Of a DNA stretch of 64,000 nt, positions 20,487 through 28,728 are shown piece by piece. Position 1 is the first letter of the stretch; each line of letters begins with the position of its first letter. The notes beneath the pieces are model-generated. The model made no database searches and was not told the DNA's origin. It was given only the letters and a program-made list of their open reading frames with translations. Source of the DNA: Bacteroidaceae bacterium. Its GTDB lineage: Bacteria > Bacteroidota > Bacteroidia > Bacteroidales > Bacteroidaceae. The position numbers and the translations under genes are program-made. The stretch spans positions 17,127 to 81,126 of the forward strand of contig JAGCDQ010000007.1 in NCBI GenBank assembly GCA_017651245.1, written 5' to 3'.

Positions 20487-20543
20487 TACATTTAATAAAA
20501 CAAATATAGCATAATCATTTCCTATTCTCCAAATAATTTTGAC

Positions 20544-20582
20544 ACATCTTTGTTATTTTATGGTCGATGAGATGTTTTTTTT
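20544..20582 (+). terminator. Weak terminator after the TIR-methyltransferase gene
   Basis: ACATCT (20544-20549) pairs with AGATGT (20570-20575) across a 20-base AT-rich loop and is followed by eight T. The stem is short, so this is a tentative end of the island operon. Confidence 0.35.
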
Positions 20583-20613
20583 ATTTTTCCACCCGACTTT
20601 TTGAGATAAGTCG

Positions 20614-20621
20614 TATATTTG
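20614..20621 (+). promoter_or_regulatory. -7 promoter element for the HAD gene
   Basis: TATATTTG matches TAnnTTTG and sits 44 bases before the start codon at 20665. The upstream half is not clear. Confidence 0.45.
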
Positions 20622-20664
20622 TACGCGATATGTGAGCATAAATAACAATGAATGACAATATATA

Positions 20665-21267
20665 ATGATGCAGAATATCATTTTTGACTTTGGAAAAGTT
20701 TTGGTGGAGTTCGATCCACACAGGCTCTATGACCCCGTCTTTGGTGGCGACTGGGAGAAGGCGGAGTGGTTTCACCATAACATCACAACACCTGACTTCT
20801 ACGACAGGATTGATCGTGGCGATGACTTTGCTCAATGCATCAGAGACATGCAGGCTCTACACCCTGAGTACGCCAAGGAAATTGCTCTATACGACACGAA
20901 CTATCATGATATGGTGGGTGATGCGAAGCCTGGAATGATGGAATTGTTGACAGAGCTTAAGGAACAGGGATATGGTCTCTATGGACTCACCAACTGGTCT
21001 TACAAGGTATATGCCGTGATGGAGAGACTTCCCATTTTCCGCTTGTTGGATGGAAGTGTCATCTCTTCAGAAGAGCACCTCATCAAGCCTGATGTTCGTA
21101 TCTATCAACGTGTACTCGAGAAGTTTCACCTTCAACCCTCTGACTGCATCTTTGTGGATGACAAGCAGAAAAACGTGGATGCAGCCTAAGCTTGTGGTAT
21201 GCAGGGGTTGGTGTTCACCAACGCCGACCAACTTCGCAGCGACATGCAGCAGCTGGGCGTGCTCTAA
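20665..21267 (+). pseudogene. HAD-superfamily hydrolase interrupted by an in-frame TAA
   Basis: The frame encodes 174 residues of a HAD phosphatase of the haloacid dehalogenase/epoxide hydrolase type: motif I FDFGKVLVEFD (nucleophile Asp8), motif II region YGLTNWS, motif III Lys in EEHLIKPD and motif IV IFVDDKQKNV. A TAA at 21187-21189 then interrupts the frame. The same frame continues with ACGMQGLVFTNADQL and ends at 21267 with LGVL, which is the normal C-terminal strand and helix of the family. One base change (GAA to TAA) would explain it. All four catalytic motifs lie before the stop, so a shortened product might still fold. It may be a real strain mutation or a sequence error. Confidence 0.8.
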
Positions 21268-21329
21268 TAGCCACCACCCTTTTCTTTTCCCAACCATTAT
21301 CTCAACTTGCGAACTAAAACTATGAATCT

Positions 21330-22895
21330 ATGGAAATCAAGCACACTACCCTTCCCAAAGCAATCATGCTGATGCTGTTGTTATGCGTGAGTGTGACGAT
21401 GATGGCTGATACATATCCTGCCGTTTGTAAGGCAAGGACAAACCTGAATGTGAGAGTTGCCCCCAGTGTTCAATACTCAAGAAGGGGTATGTACCACAGA
21501 GGTGACCAGTTTATCGTGCATTCTGTTTCGTACAATGGTGGTATGAATTGGGGCGAGGTGACTTACAACGGTGAGATTGGATATGTGTGCATGAATTATG
21601 TGAATTATCTCTCCCCATACGAGGTGGAGCCTATGGTAGAACAACCACAAACAAGCGTATATAGTTCCCCTCAGACATTCTGGTCGAAAGCGTGGTCAAT
21701 CATTAAGGTTGTCCTCATCATCCTGGCGGTTATTATCGTACTGGCGTTTTGGAAGCAGATCCTTCAGGGAATCATTTATTTGTCGTTCTTTATGGGTGCA
21801 GGAGCTTTAATCACATACCTATTGTTTGGTAATGGAGGCATTGGTTCGATGATTGGGCTTATCATTGGTATCCTACTGGGCATACGCTATCTCTCAAACC
21901 TATATGGCATCGCTCCTTCATGGCCATTAAGACTATTTTACAACATTATTTCTTTTCCGTTCTATCTGTTGAACAAACTCCAATTCTTCATTGTGGAGCC
22001 TTGGCGTTACCTCTTCAAAAGTAACTGGTTGAGCGATGATGCCAAATCAGTTGTACGACCAATCTTGTACATACTGAAAATCGTGCTATACATTCTCAGC
22101 ACTCCGTTGCGGATTGTGAACGCCATCACCTATAATATTATCACGCATGTGTGTATCGGTTTATATGACCTTTGCTATGAGGTGTTGGCTCCCAGTTCGG
22201 ATGATGAAGGAGGAGAGAACTTTGGCTCATGGCTACTTTACTTCCCACTCCGTCTTGTGAAATACCCGATATGGCACGGAATCATTATCCTGGTGGAAGG
22301 AATAATTTGGACGATTGTCGACACGTTTATCCCTGCCATCACCATGTATCATGGAACAGACATGACAGCAGCACAAGCCATTACGTGCAGCACCATGCGA
22401 AACGAATATCTGAGGCGTTTCAAGCGATGGAGCGATGGTGCTTTCACTGCAAGTCAATGTTGCTGGGGAGGCAAAGGTGTGTATTTTGCCTCCATGCGAA
22501 GTGTCGCAAGAAGATATGCCATGGACGGTTACAGGCTCAGTGATGACAATCCCGTTATGATTGTGTGCAGAGTATCGTTAGGAGATGTCATCAACTACTC
22601 GTTAACCCCCGACTATGTGTATAACAACACTGGAGGAAATGGAAATTATGGTGTTTTGAACGGATATGCAAAAGATCATGGTTACAACACAGGGGAATGG
22701 TGGAATAAACGTGGCGGATATTGGGAATTCTGCATGTTTGACTGGCAGAGAAAATACAATGACCTGTGGCGCATCCGTCCTATCTACATTTACAGTTTCA
22801 AGACTGGCACCTTCCAACACGTGAAAGGCGGCATGCAGCACTGGCTCTTTGAGAAGGACATCCTCGATGACCTCAAAGAACGCCTACAAAAATAA
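21330..22895 (+). CDS. Membrane protein with SH3b domain and C-terminal PARP-like domain
   Basis: A 521-residue protein. A signal peptide (residues 1-26) leads into an SH3b domain (about 28-95: RTNLNVRVAPS, then GEIGYVCMNYVNYL). Residues 120-330 contain several hydrophobic segments. The last 190 residues show the His-Tyr-Glu order of PARP-type ADP-ribosyltransferases: H341 in YHGTDM, Y385 in GKGVYFASMRSVARRYA, and E466 in WEFCMFDW followed by RIRPIYIYSF, which resembles the PARP strand pair EYVVYN and RPLYL. I infer an NAD-using ADP-ribosyltransferase attached to the membrane. The substrate is unknown and the orientation of the catalytic part is not settled. It sits between the broken HAD gene and a strong bidirectional hairpin. 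Confidence 0.75.
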   Translation: MEIKHTTLPKAIMLMLLLCVSVTMMADTYPAVCKARTNLNVRVAPSVQYSRRGMYHRGDQFIVHSVSYNGGMNWGEVTYNGEIGYVCMNYVNYLSPYEVEPMVEQPQTSVYSSPQTFWSKAWSIIKVVLIILAVIIVLAFWKQILQGIIYLSFFMGAGALITYLLFGNGGIGSMIGLIIGILLGIRYLSNLYGIAPSWPLRLFYNIISFPFYLLNKLQFFIVEPWRYLFKSNWLSDDAKSVVRPILYILKIVLYILSTPLRIVNAITYNIITHVCIGLYDLCYEVLAPSSDDEGGENFGSWLLYFPLRLVKYPIWHGIIILVEGIIWTIVDTFIPAITMYHGTDMTAAQAITCSTMRNEYLRRFKRWSDGAFTASQCCWGGKGVYFASMRSVARRYAMDGYRLSDDNPVMIVCRVSLGDVINYSLTPDYVYNNTGGNGNYGVLNGYAKDHGYNTGEWWNKRGGYWEFCMFDWQRKYNDLWRIRPIYIYSFKTGTFQHVKGGMQHWLFEKDILDDLKERLQK

Positions 22896-22896
22896 A

Positions 22897-22926
22897 ATGT
22901 GCCGCACAAGAGAATGTGCGGCACAT
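22897..22926. terminator. Bidirectional terminator hairpin
   Basis: ATGTGCCGCAC (22897-22907) and GTGCGGCACAT (22916-22926) form a perfect 11-bp GC-rich stem with an 8-base loop. On the minus strand the stem is followed by TTTTATTTTTG, a good U tract for the reverse operon; the plus-strand gene ends two bases before the stem. Confidence 0.85.
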
Positions 22927-22948
22927 AATGATGAGGTATTGGGGAACA

Positions 22949-23326
22949 TCAGCTGATGTTTTCGTACAATGTTTTTCGGGCACCCATCAGGATGTTGAGG
23001 GCACGTGGGATGATGTCCTTGACATCTGGACTTTGGTCGAGGAGGATTTCAAAGAATGCCCACACACTCTCGTTGATGACACATAATTTTGCCACCTTCA
23101 TGTTGGAGTTGGTCTTGTTGATGGCTTCGAGCACGAGGTCACGATTGTCATCGGTCACATCATAAATGTAGGGCATCGTGAGTTGGAAGAAATCTGTGTC
23201 CTCATCGTTATTGATGAAGAGGAACGTCGCCATTTGATACTTGAAAATGATGCCACCATGTTCGTCCACTTCGGGGCAGAATCCTTGCGTGCGAAGGAAT
23301 TCCAATACAGATTCTGAGGTCTTCAT
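22949..23326 (-). CDS. YbjN-like / type III chaperone-like small protein
   Basis: A 125-residue acidic cytosolic protein whose pattern fits the YbjN or type-III-secretion-chaperone fold: VLEFLRTQGFCPEVDEHGGIIFKYQMATFLFINNDEDTDFF-like strands (two strands that include IIFKYQ and FLFINN), a linker LVLEAINKTN, AKLCVINESVWAFFE and a C-terminal helix LNILMGARKTL. Proteins of this fold often bind partner proteins. It is 50 bases downstream of the kinase-AAA gene on the same strand and shares its terminator, so it is likely a partner or chaperone of that protein. No catalytic residues are apparent. Confidence 0.6.
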   Translation of the reverse strand: MKTSESVLEFLRTQGFCPEVDEHGGIIFKYQMATFLFINNDEDTDFFQLTMPYIYDVTDDNRDLVLEAINKTNSNMKVAKLCVINESVWAFFEILLDQSPDVKDIIPRALNILMGARKTLYENIS

Positions 23327-23376
23327 AGGATTACTGTTTTTAGTTGTTATTCAATAAGATTGTTATTTTTGTTCAA

Positions 23377-25185
23377 TTATTTCACGAAACCGATTCGAGG
23401 TCTTGTCAGATTGGTGCGTTCCGTATTTTCCATCTTCCTGCGGATGTCCTCATAGATGGACAAAATGTCTTGACGCAGGGATGGATGGGTGTTCTTGACG
23501 GAGGTCTCCAGCAACTCTTCAGTGATTTCCTGATCGGTGAAGGCTGCCACCATCGCCGCATCGTTGACCACATAGGCAATGTCGCTGGCAATGAAGCCTT
23601 CGGTCATCTCGGAAAGTTTGTCGGCATCGATGTTGTTGGCATCGAAAGGCCTGTCTTTGAGGTGAATCATAAACATCTCCTTGCGCGCCTCTTTGTCGGG
23701 CAGCGGCACATAGATCTGCTTGTCGATACGTCCTGTACGAAGCACAGCGGGGTCAATCTTGTCGGGGCGGTTGGTGGTGGCGACCACAAAGATGCCTCGT
23801 TCTGAACAGTTGTTCAACTGGGAAAGGAACTCGTTGACTTCGCTGGCAGAGTACTGTGCAGCAGGATTGGAACGATCGGGCACCAAGGCATCGAACTCAT
23901 CGAAGCAGATGACGATAGGCGCCTGCTGTTCTGCCTGTTTGAAGAGCTGGGCGATTTTCTCCTGCGAACCATGAACAAAGGAGCTGGCAAGGTCGGAGGA
24001 TTTCACCAAGATGAAATTGAAGCCCGTCTCTTCAGCGAATTTCTCAGCCACAAAGGTCTTGCCACATCCTGGAGGACCATAAAGAAGCATTCCGTTGGGA
24101 GCGGTCAGACGATATTTTGCCATTTTCTCCTTGTTCTTGATGACAAAGATCACTCGCTGGGAGAGATAGGTCTTGAGTTCCTCCATACCAGCAATGTCTT
24201 GGAAACCATTTCCCGAACCTTTCTTGATCTCGAATCCGACCTTGTTGGGACTTTCGATTTGCTGGCTCTCCCCACCCTGAGAAGATGATGGTTGAGGAGT
24301 ATCGTCCTTCTTTGGTTCGGTTCGTGTGGGCACCTCGTCGGAATCGAGGTCGTGCAAGATGCTCTCCACATTCTTATAACGGTCGGCATAAGCCACAGCC
24401 AAACCTTTTGCCAAAATGGCTTTGGTGCGTTCTTCCACAATCAAGGCATCAAATTCGAGCGGTTCTGTCCTACGCTTGCACATCTGGAGAATTGCTCTCC
24501 TAGCCCGTTTCATGCCGTCGGAGAATTCCATCAACCAAGGTGATTGTCCTGTCAGCATCGTGAAGAGAACGGCTGTAGCAGAGAAAATATCACTTTGTTC
24601 ATCGTACACGCCAGCATAGGTTTCGTTGGCACAATACGCCACTTCCAAATCGCTGGTGTCGAAAGGCACTTTCCCTGAACATTTGGCTGAGAGATGCCCC
24701 AAGTCGATGATTTCAGGCGTACCATCTGTGGTGGCGGAAAGCATGATGTTGCGAGGCGTGATGTCGTTGTGGCAAAGTCCTTGTGCGTGGATGTGCTGCA
24801 AGCCTTCGATAATGTTGCGGAAGAGAACAAGGGCATCCTCTTCTCTCATTTTGCCCTCACGCTGTAACTTTTCAATGAGCAGCTCACCTGTGAAATAATT
24901 GGTCAGATAGTACTGAACGACACCCTCTTCTGTGTCCGCTTCTCCACTATCCACATAACTGACGATGTTCTTGTGCTTTAGGTTCTGGCTGTAGGTAATC
25001 TCCAGCACTTTTCCCGTCTCTGGGTCGAGCAGTTTCTCAGGCACTCTCTTGAGCACGAAGACTTTCATGAAATAAGGATTGTGGTCTTCGTCCTCCACAC
25101 GATATGTTTCTGTGTAGAGATTCTCCTTGATAAGACTCTGCACGACATACTTGCTGACTTTCTGTCCACTCTTAAATGTTGCCAT
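23377..25185 (-). CDS. Protein kinase-like domain fused to an AAA+ ATPase
   Basis: A 602-residue protein. Residues 1-275 are a Ser/Thr kinase-like domain: lysine K41 (YFMKVFVLK), catalytic loop HNDITPRN with D141, and DLG (161-163) in place of DFG; a helical C lobe follows. A Pro/Ser-rich linker (285-312) leads to an AAA+ module at residues 328-590 of the Cdc48/FtsH class: Walker A GPPGCGKT (370-377), Walker B ICFDE (426-430), and VVATTNRPDKIDPAVLRTGRID as second region of homology and arginine finger. I infer a remodelling ATPase controlled by or controlling phosphorylation. It heads a two-gene reverse operon with the YbjN-like gene. Minus-strand TATATTTG at 25212-25205 is a fitting -7 box. 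Confidence 0.85.
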   Translation of the reverse strand: MATFKSGQKVSKYVVQSLIKENLYTETYRVEDEDHNPYFMKVFVLKRVPEKLLDPETGKVLEITYSQNLKHKNIVSYVDSGEADTEEGVVQYYLTNYFTGELLIEKLQREGKMREEDALVLFRNIIEGLQHIHAQGLCHNDITPRNIMLSATTDGTPEIIDLGHLSAKCSGKVPFDTSDLEVAYCANETYAGVYDEQSDIFSATAVLFTMLTGQSPWLMEFSDGMKRARRAILQMCKRRTEPLEFDALIVEERTKAILAKGLAVAYADRYKNVESILHDLDSDEVPTRTEPKKDDTPQPSSSQGGESQQIESPNKVGFEIKKGSGNGFQDIAGMEELKTYLSQRVIFVIKNKEKMAKYRLTAPNGMLLYGPPGCGKTFVAEKFAEETGFNFILVKSSDLASSFVHGSQEKIAQLFKQAEQQAPIVICFDEFDALVPDRSNPAAQYSASEVNEFLSQLNNCSERGIFVVATTNRPDKIDPAVLRTGRIDKQIYVPLPDKEARKEMFMIHLKDRPFDANNIDADKLSEMTEGFIASDIAYVVNDAAMVAAFTDQEITEELLETSVKNTHPSLRQDILSIYEDIRRKMENTERTNLTRPRIGFVK

Positions 25186-25204
25186 AGTTGTTGATTTAGT
25201 GCCA

Positions 25205-25212
25205 CAAATATA
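25205..25212 (-). promoter_or_regulatory. -7 promoter element for the kinase-AAA operon
   Basis: On the minus strand TATATTTG lies 20 bases before the start codon at 25185. The -33 half is not an exact TTTG. Confidence 0.45.
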
Positions 25213-25363
25213 CAGAGAAATGATTAATAAAAGAAGGATTTATAAAAAAACTAGAGAAAAAACTTTGAGAATGGTTTTGCTGGTGCATAAAAATGACAAA
25301 TTGGGGTCACAATCGTTAAGAAATAAAAAAGGTGGGGGTTGTGGGGGCTTTTTTTGTGGATAA

Positions 25364-25396
25364 TTGCGAATTTGTGAATTAAAATCACTAAATTTG
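25364..25396 (+). promoter_or_regulatory. Promoter of the DUF4199 gene
   Basis: TTG (25364-25366), 22 bases, then TAAATTTG (25389-25396), 50 bases before the ATG at 25447. The TAAATTTGCA form recurs before thrS. Confidence 0.5.
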
Positions 25397-25446
25397 CAAG
25401 GATTTTCCGAGGACAGCTTTCGCTGTGTGGCAAGGATCAATAATTT

Positions 25447-25995
25447 ATGGCAACAAAGAATAATATGTATAAATCGTACTCGATGGAGTACGGCACTTTT
25501 GTGGGACTTGCGTGGGGAGGAGTTTTCCTCACTTATGTGGAGGGCATCAGCAACAACAACGGACTGCTGATGCTGTTGTGTTTTTTGTTATGTGGAGTGG
25601 CTTTCTTCCTCCCCTTCCTGCTGGCTCTCCGCCTGAACAGGAAAATTCAGGTGGCGGAGGAACGGCTGACTTATTTCCAGGGACTCCTGTTCGCGTTCTC
25701 GATGTTCATGTATGCCTGTCTGATGAACGGACTGATCGTGTTCTCCTACTTTAACTTTCTGGACAACGGGATGCTGATGGAACAGCTGAACGACATGCTG
25801 ACGCAACCTGAGATGGTGAAGACGTATGAGCAGATGGGTATGGGAGAACAGCATGCACAAATGCTGGAGATTCTGAAGGAGACGGACGCGCTATCGGCTT
25901 GGGAGAAGACGTTGCTGATTTTCAACAATAACTTTTTCTTCAGCCTGATTTTGTCGATCATTGTGGCTGTGGTGGCAAGTTGGAAGAGAGGTTAA
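25447..25995 (+). CDS. DUF4199 family inner-membrane protein
   Basis: A 182-residue protein with four predicted membrane helices (about residues 17-35, 40-62, 75-98 and 158-178) and a hydrophilic loop between the third and fourth. Topology and sequence style (YGTFVGLAWGGVF, then FFLPFLLALRLNRKI) fit DUF4199, a Bacteroidota family of unknown function that often precedes a polyprenyl-phosphate glycosyltransferase gene, as it does here. No enzymatic motif is seen. A promoter lies directly upstream. The 145-base gap downstream holds the first copy of a repeated intergenic element. Confidence 0.82.
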   Translation: MATKNNMYKSYSMEYGTFVGLAWGGVFLTYVEGISNNNGLLMLLCFLLCGVAFFLPFLLALRLNRKIQVAEERLTYFQGLLFAFSMFMYACLMNGLIVFSYFNFLDNGMLMEQLNDMLTQPEMVKTYEQMGMGEQHAQMLEILKETDALSAWEKTLLIFNNNFFFSLILSIIVAVVASWKRG

Positions 25996-26002
25996 AGAGG
26001 TC

Positions 26003-26037
26003 AAAGGTTAAAGTTGAAAATTATTGCGGCAGGCCGC
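26003..26037 (+). repeat. Intergenic repeat element, copy 1
   Basis: A 35-base sequence identical to 27113-27147, containing TTGCGGCAGGCCGC, which can fold as a small GCGGC/GCCGC hairpin. Both copies are followed further on by GGCGCAACTAAG (26059-26070 here) and by GTTAAGGTTAAAG-type repeats. The two copies flank the glycosyltransferase gene. Confidence 0.75.
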
Positions 26038-26140
26038 TAAAAGAAAAAAGGGGCCACCGGCGCAACTAAGTTAAGGTTAGCGTTAAGGTTAAGGTTAAAG
26101 ATTAAATAGTAAATCGTAAATTGTCAAATAGTAAATCATC

Positions 26141-27103
26141 ATGGTGGATATTTCAGTTGTAGTGCCTCTGTATAATGAGGAGGAATCAATTGCGGAATTG
26201 CACGAGTGGATCAAGCGTGTGATGGATGAACATGGTTTCTCGTATGAGGTGATTTTTGTGAATGACGGTTCAACCGACCATTCGTGGGACGTGATTGAGG
26301 AACTGAGTCAGAAGTTTCCTGAGGTGCATGGCATCAAGTTCAGAAGGAACTACGGCAAGAGCCCTGCCCTGTTCCATGGCTTCGAGAAGGCGGAGGGCGA
26401 TGTGGTCATCACGATGGATGCGGACTTGCAGGACAGCCCCGACGAGATTCCTGAACTGTACAGGATGGTGAAGGAGGATGGGTATGACCTCGTGAGCGGA
26501 TTCAAGATGAATCGCAGGAAGGGTGACCCGCTGTCGAAGACCATCCCGACGAAGCTGTTCAACGCAACGACACGCATGGTGAGCGGCATCCACAACCTGC
26601 ACGATTTCAACTGCGGATTGAAGGCATACAGGAAAGATGTGGTGAAGCACATCGAGGTGTATGGGGAGATGCACCGTTTCATCCCCTACCTCGCTAAGAA
26701 CGCAGGTTTCAGCAAGATTGGTGAGAAGCCTGTGCATCATCAGGCTCGTCAGCATGGCAAGAGCAAGTTCATGGGCCTGAACCGTTTCGTGAACGGCTAC
26801 CTGGACCTTATCAGTTTGTGGTTCATCAGCACGTTCGGCATGAAGCCGATGCATATCTTTGGCTTCATCGGCACGCTGATGTTCATCATCGGTTTCATCG
26901 CTATCGTGATTGTGGGCACCATCAAGGTGGTGGCGCTCTGTCAGCATGTGCCTCATGCGCTGGTGACGGACAACCCTTACTTCTACCTCTCGCTGACCAT
27001 GATGATTCTGGGTACTCAGCTGTTTGTGGGTGGCTTCCTTGGCGACCTCATCAGCAGAAACAGCCAGGAGAGAAACAAGTATCAAGTGGAGAAGGAGATT
27101 TGA
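26141..27103 (+). CDS. Family 2 glycosyltransferase, polyprenyl-phosphate sugar synthase type
   Basis: A 320-residue membrane enzyme. Residues 1-220 are a GT-A domain: VVVPLYNEEESI at the start, VNDGSTDHSWD, and DADLQDSPDEIP with the metal-binding Asp residues. Residues 232-310 form two membrane helices. This layout is that of dolichol- or undecaprenyl-phosphate mannose/glucose synthases (DPM1/GtrB class), which transfer a sugar from a nucleotide donor to a lipid phosphate in the inner membrane. The sugar cannot be told from sequence. The gene commonly follows a DUF4199 gene in Bacteroidales. It is bounded by two copies of the same intergenic repeat. Confidence 0.9.
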   Translation: MVDISVVVPLYNEEESIAELHEWIKRVMDEHGFSYEVIFVNDGSTDHSWDVIEELSQKFPEVHGIKFRRNYGKSPALFHGFEKAEGDVVITMDADLQDSPDEIPELYRMVKEDGYDLVSGFKMNRRKGDPLSKTIPTKLFNATTRMVSGIHNLHDFNCGLKAYRKDVVKHIEVYGEMHRFIPYLAKNAGFSKIGEKPVHHQARQHGKSKFMGLNRFVNGYLDLISLWFISTFGMKPMHIFGFIGTLMFIIGFIAIVIVGTIKVVALCQHVPHALVTDNPYFYLSLTMMILGTQLFVGGFLGDLISRNSQERNKYQVEKEI

Positions 27104-27112
27104 GTAAAGGTT

Positions 27113-27147
27113 AAAGGTTAAAGTTGAAAATTATTGCGGCAGGCCGC
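27113..27147 (+). repeat. Intergenic repeat element, copy 2
   Basis: Identical over 35 bases to 26003-26037, with the same GCGGC hairpin and a following GGCGCAACTAAG-type block (27239-27251). About 90 bases of extra AT-rich sequence separates the two blocks here compared with about 20 in copy 1. Confidence 0.75.
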
Positions 27148-27271
27148 CGAAAGAAAAATAGGTGAAAACAGGGAAAAATAAATAAAAATATTTTTTTATA
27201 TCTTTACTTGTTTTTCAATATTTTTTCTTCGGCGCCAACGGCGCAACTAAGCGTTAAGGTTAAAGTTAAAG

Positions 27272-27865
27272 TTGAAGAAGATTATTGGATATATGATGGG
27301 GATGGCGGCGTTGCTGCTGGTGGGTTGTTATTCGAATAACTGCCCACTGGAGAATACTGTGACGTGCAACTACGGGTTTTATGACTCGGAGGGGACTGCC
27401 ATTTCTTACAGGGACACCATCACGGTGACGACGCTGAGGCCAGGGTACAAGACGGTTTACACCTATCGGAAACTGGGCAACAAGACGGTGACGTTGGATG
27501 CGCCTGACACGGCTTTGGTGAATCAGGGCTATACGGAGACAACTTCGCAGGAACGCAAGGACACGGTTCTGTTGAACAAATTGATGGGAGCCTCGAGCAT
27601 GAAGGTGCCCATGAGTTTCTTCAATGAGGAGGACACGCTGATCCTCTCTTACAGAATGATTTCGCTGAAGGACACCATCAAGATTCGTCACAACAGTTAT
27701 CCGAATGTGGAACTGCCTGAATGTGGCACCTACCGTTTCCACACGCTCGTGAGCATCACGGCGACGGATGCTGCCATCGACCACATCGAGATTTGTGAGC
27801 CTAAGGTGAACTACGACGGAAACACGAACGTGAAGATTTATTTTAATGGAGTGGTAGAAGAGTGA
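27272..27865 (+). CDS. DUF6452 family lipoprotein
   Basis: A 197-residue lipoprotein. The start is a TTG, which gives KKIIGYMMGMAALLLVGC, a proper lipoprotein signal with Cys19 as the lipid-modified residue; later ATG codons would remove the positive charges. The remainder has the pattern of DUF6452 (SNNCPLENTVTCNYGFYD and alternating strands), a Bacteroidota family of unknown function. It overlaps the next gene by four bases (GTGA) and is probably translationally coupled to it. These two genes are commonly paired in Bacteroidales, so the products likely share an envelope role. Confidence 0.78.
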   Translation: MKKIIGYMMGMAALLLVGCYSNNCPLENTVTCNYGFYDSEGTAISYRDTITVTTLRPGYKTVYTYRKLGNKTVTLDAPDTALVNQGYTETTSQERKDTVLLNKLMGASSMKVPMSFFNEEDTLILSYRMISLKDTIKIRHNSYPNVELPECGTYRFHTLVSITATDAAIDHIEICEPKVNYDGNTNVKIYFNGVVEE

Positions 27866-28728
27866 GAAGGATCGTAAGACATATCATCAGCCTCGCCTTT
27901 CTGATGGGCACAACTGTCGTGGTGAAGGCGCAGGAACAGCAGGTGCAACCCGTGATGCCTGGTGAGAGACCCAAGCCGACGAAGTATGTGGCGGTGGAGG
28001 AACAAAAGGAACACCTGGTGTTCTTTCAGGGATTCACGCTGTCGGTGGATGGCTATGGACCTGTTGCCATGATGGTGTCGGATTACGGCACGCTGGAAGG
28101 TGCCCTCCGACTGAACCTGAAAAACACCTTCTTCCCCATCGTCGAGGCAGGTGTGGGCAAGTGTTCGAAGGATGACTTCAACACGAAGGTGACCTACAAG
28201 GTGAGTGCCCCCTTCATTCGTGCGGGCATCGATATCAACATGCTGAAGGATAAGTTCCAGAACAACCGTCTCTACCTGGGTGCACGCTATGGCATCTCCA
28301 AGTTCCAGTACGACATCGCAGGTCCTGCACAGACCGACCCCATCTGGGGAGGCAGCCAGTCGTTCAGCATGAAGAACATCGACTGCACGAGCCACTGGGC
28401 GGAACTGGTGTTTGGCGTGGAGGTGAGAATCTTCAGGAATTTCCACATGGGATGGGCTGTCAGGTACAAGCGTGAAATCTCCTCCACCAAGAGCGACTAT
28501 GCCAAGCCCAACTGCATTCCAGGTTATGGCTACACCACCAACACCACTTGCTGGGGAGGCACTTACAGTCTCATCTTTGACTTAAACTGGGGCTTGAAGA
28601 AAAGTCATAAACGTGGTGTGAATGTGGAAATTAGAGACATTCCTCCCACGATGGAGCAACCTGTAGAGACAACCAAAGAAGACATAGAAGACAACGACAA
28701 TGGAACAGAAGACGACGAAGAAGAATAA
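27862..28728 (+). CDS. DUF6048 family outer-membrane-type protein
   Basis: A 288-residue exported protein beginning at a GTG that overlaps the stop of the lipoprotein gene. A signal peptide (to about residue 25, ending in VKA-Q) is followed by many short amphipathic strands with glycine and aromatic residues, such as GFTLSVDGYGPVAMMV and LYLGARYGISKFQYD, typical of a small outer-membrane beta-barrel. This fits DUF6048. The C-terminal tail is very acidic (EDIEDNDNGTEDDEEE). Its last 29 bases overlap the start of apbE in another frame. Confidence 0.78.
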   Translation: MRRIVRHIISLAFLMGTTVVVKAQEQQVQPVMPGERPKPTKYVAVEEQKEHLVFFQGFTLSVDGYGPVAMMVSDYGTLEGALRLNLKNTFFPIVEAGVGKCSKDDFNTKVTYKVSAPFIRAGIDINMLKDKFQNNRLYLGARYGISKFQYDIAGPAQTDPIWGGSQSFSMKNIDCTSHWAELVFGVEVRIFRNFHMGWAVRYKREISSTKSDYAKPNCIPGYGYTTNTTCWGGTYSLIFDLNWGLKKSHKRGVNVEIRDIPPTMEQPVETTKEDIEDNDNGTEDDEEE

